From Dastarcus helophoroides (lineage: Eukaryota; Arthropoda; Insecta; Coleoptera; Bothrideridae): a stretch of DNA of 64,000 bases. The stretch covers positions 33,946,097-34,010,096 of the forward strand of contig CM053330.1 of NCBI GenBank assembly GCA_028583605.1, given 5' to 3'. Below, one piece after another: positions 1 to 9,700 of this stretch. Made by a program: the position numbers and the translations under genes. Below the pieces are notes generated by a model. The model was not told the DNA's origin. It made no database searches and saw nothing but the letters and a program-made list of their open reading frames with translations. The first letter of the stretch is position 1; each line of letters starts with the position of its first letter.

Positions 1-92
1 GTTCCCTGAAACCAAGAAAAATTAAAAAACAATAGAGGTTGCTCTAACGCGTTTCGATAGTCAAGCTGTCATCTTTAGAGAGATACTAACAC
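1..92 (-). repeat. Dispersed repeat family R1, truncated by the window start
   Basis: Minus-strand copy of the R1 family. Reading the minus strand, it runs from the GTATCTCTCT block through a hairpin, CGAAACGCGTTAGAG and the TTTTTAAT...CTTGGTTTCAGGGAAC block. The same blocks recur near 6.9, 7.2, 7.5, 13.2, 30.8, 47.5, 49.9, 50.9, 53.5, 55.0 and 62.7-62.9 kb. The hairpin arm is partly eroded here. No coding function is visible. Confidence 0.85.
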
Positions 93-863
93 CTAATCCT
101 AAAATTAACCCTTATATACTAAGAATATTCACTTCGTGCATGATCGACCGCATGCGCATCTAATCATACACGTCGTAGTGACAAAATTCCTTAACTATTT
201 TTAACAAAGATTGGCGCAACCATTCATAAGGTTGTCTCCAGCCATATGGATGGCTGAGCTTTTACATACATTTAACATAGAATTCTTATTTACTACTCTT
301 TAACAGTTTAATATTATTATCTATCCTATGAAGACTTGTAAAAAAATATAATTTTACAGGATTACCAACATGTAACCAGTGAAACCCACTGTGTAAATGT
401 GAATTCGCCTTGGAGGCCACTTCCATCATTCTTCCCCGTTCACTACAATGATGGTTTCATTCAAAATAACGGTTATTTTAATTTTGGGATAGAATTATTT
501 TCGTTGGGTCAATTTGCGTTAATTATTTTATTTTGGCAGCGGTCCAAGTCTGTCACTACCGTTGCTCTATATTAAAACAAATCAATATAGTGAAGGGGCG
601 TTATAACAACTCGCTTGATTAACAGGTTGTCGTCTACCGGCTACAAAAATGAAAACTATGAAAAATACCACTCGACTCTTTATTTTGCACTAATTTCGCC
701 TATTTATAAATCACTTATGTTTTCACAATATAAAAACCATCCTGGAATGCCGCCAAAGAGGTAAAACATTTAACTAGTCTGTGAAATAATATTTACTTCG
801 GTGGGCTGTAGGTAAATTGTGTGCAATTATTTTAATATCAACGGTCTCAGTTTTTGTTATATA
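93..863. other. Upstream intergenic DNA
   Basis: AT-rich sequence with no supported gene. It lies directly upstream of the small membrane protein gene starting at 864, so part of it should be that gene's promoter and 5' UTR. I see no clear TATA box tied to a start. Nothing else is recognised. Confidence 0.5.
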
Positions 864-2308
864 ATGCAGCGAATTCTGAGCGTCGAAACGAGCCGGAGCG
901 GAAATACAAGTTCAGAACTAATTACAAAACGATTGTGCTGCAGTTTTTTATTGGTCATCGCTTTCTTTGGAATTATAGGAGGTAAGAATTTGTCGGAAGT
1001 GTGTTTTAATTGGAAAATATTTTAATAGCATATTTAATTTGAAGATATAACTATAACACAGTCACAAAATGAATAAATTTTTATGTAGATTAAGATCGAT
1101 TATGTTGATCATTAAAATTAAGTCGACAATTTTTATTTTGAACAACTCAAATAATATTTGACATTTACTATATGTATGCATTATGTAAATATGTTTCACT
1201 ACGTTAAAATAAGGCTGGTGAGTATCTGAAAGACGCGAACAAATAATAATTATTTACTTCGGCATCCCCCCGAAACTTTGTAGTGGTCGTCGGAAAATAT
1301 CTCTCTTATTCATAACACTTGCATCCATTTCTTTTTAAAATATTTCGTACTGTTCTCGATTCCATGTTAACTTTCTTTTGCAATTCGTATTGCTATTTTT
1401 ATGCAAAAAAGCGAATCATCCAACAAGTTTTTTGTGGCTCTCGAAGACGAAAATATCACTAAAGCATGTTTCCATCTTTGAGGAGTAAGATAAGTAGTCT
1501 CTTAAGATAAGCAATATTTTGTTGATCAACAAGCTGTAAACGTTGTAGTGTAGGTATCTAACAATCTTAAAGCTTCTAGGATTAGTGACAGCGCTGGAAA
1601 AGCGGTTTAAATTATGAATAGATTTTTTTTTCAACGTTTGACTTGAAAAAATTGTTATTTACGTTTTATTTATTATTAGAGATTTAGATCTCTTAAAGAC
1701 TTAAGGCTGTCGACTTTAAGTTGGAAGTGTTTACAGAACCGTACCGTATTGACGGGGCTAAGAAAGGCCGAAACCGGTAAATATTTTCAACTTTCCGCAC
1801 GTTCGGTTCGACTGTTCGACACAGAACATTTAATTGTATTTTGACGTAAAAGCTCTGCATCGTAGGAATTTTGGGACATTCTGTGTATTCGTTAGGATAT
1901 GTGATTTAAGAAAACTATTTTTTAGTAATTAATGAGTTGTAGAACTTCAAACGTGCAAATTATACCTGCAGTAATAGAAAGTATTTTTCAAGAAATAACT
2001 ATATTGTGATTAACAGGCACTTTTAAAATAAATATATTTGCTCTTTTTTTATTACAGGATTTCTACTGGGAAAATTTGTCACTTGTAAAAGTTTGGATGA
2101 ACTGAAAACGGATAACAAAGAGATTTCCGAAAGTGTCAACATTTTAACGTCTTACCTTCAAAATTTTTTGGTAGAATTACGAACTAGTTATCAAAAAGAT
2201 ATGTCAGAAAGAAAAATTGACTGCCTTTCCGAAATTGCGAAAAATAATGATAAAGTTAAAATAAAACAAAAAATGCAATCATTAATTCAGTGTTTTAGTA
2301 ATGGTTGA
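864..2308 (+). CDS. Small type II membrane protein, unknown function (122 aa, 2 exons)
   Basis: Proposed exons are 864-981 and 2058-2308. The donor at 982 (GGTAAGA) and the acceptor ending at 2057 (TTACAG) join in frame through a split glycine codon. The product has a polar N-terminus of about 23 residues, then a hydrophobic stretch (roughly residues 25-48, CCSFLLVIAFFGIIGGFLLG) that should act as a signal anchor, then a charged, probably helical C-terminal domain of about 75 residues with cysteines near its middle and end. I chose the ATG at 864 because it starts close to the anchor; an in-frame GTG further upstream is not a normal eukaryotic start. A polyadenylation signal AATAAA lies at 2665-2670. 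No family is recognised. It is the least certain of the spliced models because the protein is short and has no diagnostic domain. Confidence 0.55.
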
Positions 2309-3549
2309 AAATAGTTGTCACTTGGATTTCTTCAATTTCAAAAGTTCATTTTTTTAATGAGCTGCGCTTTAAATTATTTGCAACCTTAAAAGAAAATTGT
2401 TAATAATTTTGCATAATTGAAGTATTATTTACAACTACAATAGGGTGTTTTTATTGATACATAGGTTTCTTTTTTAAGATTCTTTCATTGTAATACTTAA
2501 TGTGTTAAATTTAATTTTTAATTATCTATAAATTTTACTCCCGTGTATTAATAATATTTGTTAAAAAAGGTTAATTTTTGTTTTAATTGGCATAAATATT
2601 TATTTCTTTAAATTATTTGTAATGTGTGCTCTTCTGATATTCTCTTTTATGTATTTAAGTGTTTAATAAACATTTTTACAATATTTTTTTTACTCTTACA
2701 CTGTATCATTTAGAAACGAAGTAGTAGACCCTTGAAATAGGCATAATCAGGCCCGCTGGGCGGCTCATGATCCCTCCTATTGCAAAAATTAGAATAACTC
2801 CCTTTTCAAACCCAATTAAAATTACATAATTTCTGGAAAACCGGAAATAAGAAAAAAAAACGAATTTCAAATCTATATTAAGAGGTGTGAGGAGAAAAAG
2901 TCGAAATATAAAATAACTTCGTGTTTTTGAAATCCAAAACTTCGAACCACTATATTTTTCGTTTCGGTTTCCGTTCCGAGAAAATATTACATCGATCCTG
3001 TTCCGGTTTTAGTTCAGACAAATCTAGTTGTCTTTTTTTTTTAATAATACAACCAGAGACTAAATACAACATATAATTATACACTGGTCTTGCTTAAAAT
3101 TTGGAGAAAATATTCTCGATTTTACGAGTTTAAAAATTTCAAGCTGAAACTTTGAATTCTGTCAATTTACTCACTTACGTACATAAAATATGCGATTTAG
3201 TAATTGAGTAGTAATTTAAAGTTCATGACCAGTTGCTTTATCAATTTTTACGATATAGCGTACGAGACAAATTTGAATCAGTTAGTTGTTAATATCTACT
3301 GTTAAACTGATACAATCTTACAGAAACTAATTAATAAATGATTGTTTAAATTATACAGTTTGTTAATTGAAATCAATTTTTAAAAAATAAATGGCATTCG
3401 GTGATATGCATTCTTACATGCCGTTTTAATACGATTTGTGCAATAGTGTAATATCGGGGAATATCATTCTAGTTTTTATCTAATTCCCCCAGTTTGTTTA
3501 AATAATTGAAATTATACACATTTATATCATTTATCAACTATTAATTAAG
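2309..3549. other. Intergenic region between the membrane protein and asparaginase genes
   Basis: It contains the 3' UTR and AATAAA (2665-2670) of the upstream gene, then AT-rich DNA with no supported coding region. The last few hundred bases presumably hold the promoter of the first asparaginase gene. No repeat family from elsewhere in the window is evident. Confidence 0.5.
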
Positions 3550-6423
3550 ATGGTGCATTCTTTCAATAATGTGAAAAGACTTCTTGTTTTATATGTTGGT
3601 GGTACAATTGGAATGCAAAAGAGTGAACACGGTAAGTAACTATTTTAAATTATTTAGCAGGGAGACATTTTAGCAAACCAGTTTTAAACAATTTTATCTG
3701 CATGTAAAGAAATGTGACTACAAAATGCATAAAGCGAATTAGGTTTGTTTACATGGTAATACAATTATAGGTTTAAAAACACAGCTTAAATACTTTATTG
3801 TTGATAATAATAACTTGATAAACGCCAAAATAAAATGCAGATACCCCTTTCTCTCATATGTTATCTCTAGTTGTCCTCCCTTCAGTACAATCCATTATTA
3901 TTTTACATAATATTGTTTATATATTTTAAGTTTCTCTATTTATTTTGATGGATTGATTCTACTTAATTCTGCGATTACTATTAAAAACATTTTCACATTT
4001 TTTTGTGCAATTAATTGTATTGCTTTTTAATTAAATATTGTTTGCTTGCATACGCTTATTTGTCCAAATCTTTTGATTGCAACTATTAACAATTATTAAC
4101 AATAAATACAACAACAGTTATTAAACATTCCAGGATGTTTTCGACTGGAAAATTCTAATTTACGCAATATCTTTTGTTCAAAAATATTGTGCAATGGGTC
4201 ATTCAGTTTTATTAACACTTACATTACTTGTTCTCTGCAGAATAAATATTGACAAAACAAAAACAATATTCGCATATTATCGAACTAATACAAAACATGA
4301 TTAACACTACTACTACTAAAATTTCAGGTTACATTCCCGTGCGTCAGGCATTTTTTAGAAAAATAAAGGAGGACCCTCAAATGCATGACAAAATAGTCGC
4401 CGACAAACTTGAACTGAATGAAAATGAATTAGTATTACCGTAAGTGTATGGTATTCCACATTAATAAAGATTTAGATTTGCATTTTCTGCAGTAAAGTAT
4501 CAAAATGTACTCTCATATACAAAGTAGAAGAGTACGACGTTTTGTTGGATTCCAGTAATATGTCTTCGGATGATTGGGTTCGTATAGGAAGAGACATAGA
4601 GGTAAGATTTTGTGTAAAACAAACAACACGTAGCAAAATATACATTATTTTTGTTATCAAAATTTGAAACAACTTTTATATAGAACATAGAAATGTCAAC
4701 TTTACTACAACTAATTTATCATCTAGATTTATTGCCGACCTGCGTATATTCTAAATGTGGGGTGATTTTTTAACATACCGCATCTAAAAAATCGATAAAG
4801 AGAAAGAAGTAAAACATATTTATTTATGTTTTGTGGGTAAAACCTTACGGTGTATTATGAGATTTTTTAACGAAATAATTGACCATCGAATATTCGATTT
4901 AAACTATCCATATATTGATAACGCATAGCGATATAATAAAAAAAAAAATAATAATAAAAATGGAATTGTGTAACGTAAAAATATTTAATAGACTGGATGT
5001 AGTGTAGCTATAAACCACAAGCATTTTAATAACAATGATTTTTTTTTAATGACATTATTTTGATAATAAACCTAATAATATAATTAATATGTTGGTTGCG
5101 TAATACTTTATTTCAGAAAAATTACAATTTATATGATGGTTTTATTATACTTCATGGAACTGATACACTGGTATATACCGCATCGGCGTTATCATTCATG
5201 TTAGAAGGTCTGAAAAAATCTGTAATTCTCACTGGATCACAAGTAAATACATAAACGTTAAACTATTATTACTAAAATAAATAAATTTATGTTATTTGCA
5301 GATCCCCATATACGAAACGCGAAGCGATGCCTATGAAAATTTCAAATCGTCATTAATTCTCGCGGGATGTTTTTCGGTACCAGAAGTTTGTGTCTTTTTT
5401 CACAATAATCTATTTAGAGGTAATAGGACGATTAAAAAGAGCTCTTGCGAACTAGATGCCTTCGAATCTCCGAATTATTTTTCTTTAGCAATCGTTGGTA
5501 TTCACATTAAAGGTGAATATACTTTAAAATTAATTTTCTCAACCAAATCGAGCGATTTTAATCAAATCATAATATTTTTCTTTCAGTAAATGAAGTATTT
5601 ATTCGTAGAGACCCACGACCATTGAAGGTGCACACCAGTTTCAGTAAAAATGTAGCTTTGCTTTCTTTTTATCCAACAATCACGAAGGAACAGGTAATTA
5701 AAAAAATACGAATTACGAAAGATAGATTATCATCCGGCGTTCAAGATAAAATTTAAATAAAAATGTTTAAAACAAATTCAATATTTCAAAAAAGTCATAC
5801 TTATTAACATATAATAGAAAAATGTTTAAGTTTAAGTTTATTCTCTAATTTTCAACTCGACATTTCAATCTTCCGAAATACCATATTACGGGAACTCGAA
5901 AGTATTACAAATTTCTACAATTTAGATTATCTTCTAGGCTTCCAAATAATATCACTTTGTTTTAGATAAAATCAATGCTAAAACCACCTGTTGAGGGTTT
6001 GGTACTGGTGAGTTATGGCGCAGGCAACATCCCCTGCATAAGAACAGATCTAATGAAAGTGTTATCGGATGCAGTGGACAGAGGTGTAATTATCGTAAAT
6101 GTTACTCAGTGCCAAAAGGGTCATGTAACAGCCGCTTATGAAGCTGGAACGGTGGGTATTAAAAATTTCCTAAATATTCCTTTTCATCTCGGGTTAGATT
6201 TTAGAAAAGATTGGCATTATATCTGGAGGTGATATGACTCAGGAAGCTGCGCTAACGAAATTGTGTTTCATACTCGGAATCTCCAATCTGTCAATTAAAG
6301 ATAAAATAAAGGTAAAAGATAAATTGACTAAAACTGTAAAGTTGACTAAATAAGCAACTTTTATTTTAGATGTTGCAAGAAGATCTTAGGGGAGAATTAA
6401 CCAATGATTTAAAGGATCCATAA
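3550..6423 (+). CDS. Type I (cytosolic) L-asparaginase, tandem copy 1 (366 aa)
   Basis: Hydrolyses L-asparagine to aspartate and ammonia. Nine exons: 3550-3631, 4328-4439, 4493-4601, 5117-5242, 5302-5512, 5587-5693, 5966-6151, 6198-6311, 6370-6423; all have GT-AG borders and consistent phases. The N-terminal motif YVGGTIGM carries the first catalytic threonine (T19). HGTDT supplies the second Thr-Asp pair (about T116/D117). The RSDA and FRGNRTIK segments carry the expected substrate and lysine (about K188) positions. The C-terminal SYGAGN and GGDMTQEAA blocks are also typical of the family. The length fits a stand-alone asparaginase domain; the ankyrin repeats found after it in vertebrate ASPG are absent. 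There is no signal peptide, so it should be cytosolic. An AATAAA lies near 6485. The next gene downstream is a paralogue with the same exon plan. Confidence 0.93.
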
Positions 6424-6716
6424 ATAATACATAAATGTGGCAATGTGGGTACTTTTTTTGTGAATGTTAATACGAATATTTATAAATAAAATTTATATTA
6501 GAATAAACTTTATTTTCATAAAAAATAAGCTTTCCACTATACTACTAAATTATACGTCATATGATCGTAATGTCAAATATTTGACAACCTGAAAGATGGA
6601 TTAAAATCGATTATGTAATACATATCCTAAATTAACAATAAAATGTAAGCTTTTATTCAAAATTTCTATACCAAATATTTCGGAGGATAAAAGAGGCCAG
6701 TTTAAAGTGTATTAAA

Positions 6717-9700
6717 ATGAAAACTCTTGACATCAGAAAAGTGTTAATTTTATATACTGGAGGGACAATAGGAATGCAAAAATCTTGCGATGGAGGTAAG
6801 AAATGATCTATTTAATAATAAAAAGGTACGCATTGAGGACAAAGCTTTACTAATAAGCCAAACGATTGATCTAAAAGAACAAAATCAATATTGACGAAAA
6901 GTATATTGAAATACAAATCTTGTCCCTTGTACTATCTCTCTGAAGATGATAGCTTGGCTGTCGAAACGCGTTAGAGCAAACTTTGTCGTATTTTTTAACC
7001 TTTCTTGGTTTCAAGGAACAAGATTTGTCCGTTGCACCAAAAAAAAAGAAAAGTGTATTATTTAAAATTGAAATTGTATAGTAAAATTAGAAGAAACATA
7101 GTTTTAGTGAAACGGACTGCTATCTTAAAAGATTAGTATACAAATATTGTCCCCTGAAATCAAGAAAAATTAAAAAACATAACAATAATTGCTCTAACGC
7201 GGTTTGTTAGGGATATTACTAGTATTTCTTTGAAGGTGATAGCTTGGTTATCGAAACGCGTTAGAGCAACTGTTGTGTTTTTTAATATGTCTTGGTTTCA
7301 GGAGACAAGATTTGTGTACTAATTTTTGAAGAAAGATAGTACTAAAAAAAGGATTAGAAAAAAAATCAGAAACTTTGCAAAGCGGGGATTTGTTAACCAA
7401 ATATTTTATTTTGGTGGAACGGCCTGGTCCTTGGTTATCTTCAAACATTGAAATAGAAAACTTGTCCCCTGAAACCAAGAAAGATTAAAAAACACAACAA
7501 AGGTTGATCTAACGCGTTTCAAATCCAAGCTATCATCTTCTGAGAGATACTGATATGAATATTTTATCACGGTCTAGTTTTAGCGCATTGAACAAATGAG
7601 TATAATTGTCGCCTTTATCGTTAGATAAAGTAATTTAGACAACGATTCAGTCAGCGGCCGACGTCATATTTTCTTCGATACTTTTTTCAGTTAAACTGAA
7701 TGAAATAACATTTGTGTAAATTTTCTTTCAATACAATATATTCGTTCTCTTTTAATGTTTTTTTAATTATTTTTTTTATTTTGTTTACAATTGCACGTTT
7801 AATGGCGTCCGTATTAAAATCAAATGGGACACAATTTTTCCAAATTCTAATTTTTCCGAGATACTCTAAAAGCTGCCTGTCTTTTATTTGGCATTATTTA
7901 GTCATCTTTGGGTAATTTAAAGGTTGGTTCGTTTTGGATCTCGATTAATGGTCGCTAAGATTTGATAACCAAAATTTCTTGATTAATTCTATTCGTAGTC
8001 GAAAATATGAATTTAGATCATAAAGGCCACATATTCAGAGGTATGGCTAAAATTTTGCTTTGAGAAAGAGGAAAATTTGAAAATTCCCAACTGCCCCTAA
8101 ATAATTTCCTAAATTATTAGTTATTAATTCATATATTCGGTTTATTCTTTATAAAAAAATATAACGTAAATTTTAAAACTATAATGTAATAAAATTGCAG
8201 CTTACGCCCCTGTACAGAATTTATTTGAAAATAAATTAAGAAACGATCAAGATACTCATGATCCTAATCTGGCAGAGACTTTAAAACTAAAGCCCGAAGA
8301 ATTAATTCTACCGTAAGACTAATTTGAAATTATAATTTAGAGTGATAATTTAAACAAATTTCCAGTTTTCAGGGAATATTCAGTGAATTACATCGTTTAT
8401 CGCATTTTAGAATACGCAAATTTACTGGATTCTAGTAATATGAACAGCGATGATTGGATTAAGATTGCAAAAGATATTGAGGTTTTATTTATTGCTGTAC
8501 TGTAATAATATTTATAACAATTTTTTTTATTTTCCAGATATATTATGATGAATTCGATGGTTTTCTTGTTTTGCATGGAACAGATACACTTGCTTATACA
8601 GCATCCGCTTTATCATTTTTCCTTGAGGGTTTAAAAAAACCAGTGATTTTAACTGGGGCAATGGTAACCAATTTTCCCTCATCATAGCTGACAAGGAAAA
8701 TAGAACACCAAAACTAAAATATTTTAATAATATTTGGTACAAACATTTGTTGTAAAAGCAAGAAATTATTGAAATTTCTAAACTTTTTATCTATAATTTC
8801 TTCTACAATTCCTTTTTTTCTTGAAATTTTTGACCATGAGTCTAAAAATGAAACTTACTGATTGTGGCTTGACTGTTACTAATTGTAAGCTCTATTCTAA
8901 TTTGTAGACTTAATTTAATTTGTTGTAATCTCCACAGTTCGCAGACAAACCAATTTTAAGCAATTTAGTGAGTTTAAGTACTGATATTCACACATCAATG
9001 AAGGTGATGAACATTAATCTGATGATGGTCCTGTGAGTGTGTGTGTGTGAAGAGCAGTAGTTTTTATGCAACGATTATGGTCTTTTATTTATCGACTTCA
9101 TTTACAAATGAACAGCTTTTAGCGATGAGTCTTGGTTCAATTTGGAGATGGAATTCTAAATACATCAGAAGGCGTCGTGATGAAATCCCTATTTACAATA
9201 AGTTCTATAATGAGAGGTTCCTGTGCCAAACTAAAGAAGTAATAGTATGGTGCGAGGCATATCACTGCGCACCGTTACCTTCAGGAGGTAATGGAATCAC
9301 ATCTTTTGTCATTTTTTCAAATAATGATGATTTCAATGCCAGAAAGTGCCAAAGTAATTTAGAGACTCGACACATCATTATGGAATTCACCCGCTTCTGT
9401 GTAGATAATAAAATATTAAATTAAAGTTTTACTGGGTGTTCTATTTTCTTTGTCAGTGAACACAATAATTAATATATTTTTCAAAATATCGCAGAAACCA
9501 ATTTTTGAAGCAAGAAGTGACGCAAAATTACATATAATTAGTTCACTGATATGTGCCAGCTGTTATGATATATCAGAAGTCTGCATTCTCTTCAACAGAC
9601 ATCTACTCAGAGGAAACAGAACAACCAAACATAGTTCTTCTGGCTTCGATAGTTTTAGTTCGCCAAATTTTCATCCTCTTGCTAAGTTAGACAGCGCGAT

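Noticed and set aside
6152..6204. Alternative splice pair for asparaginase-1 exons 7/8 (donor 6156, acceptor 6204)
   Set aside because: It keeps frame but gives one residue fewer than copy 2 across the junction; donor 6152 with acceptor 6197 matches copy 2's length exactly.
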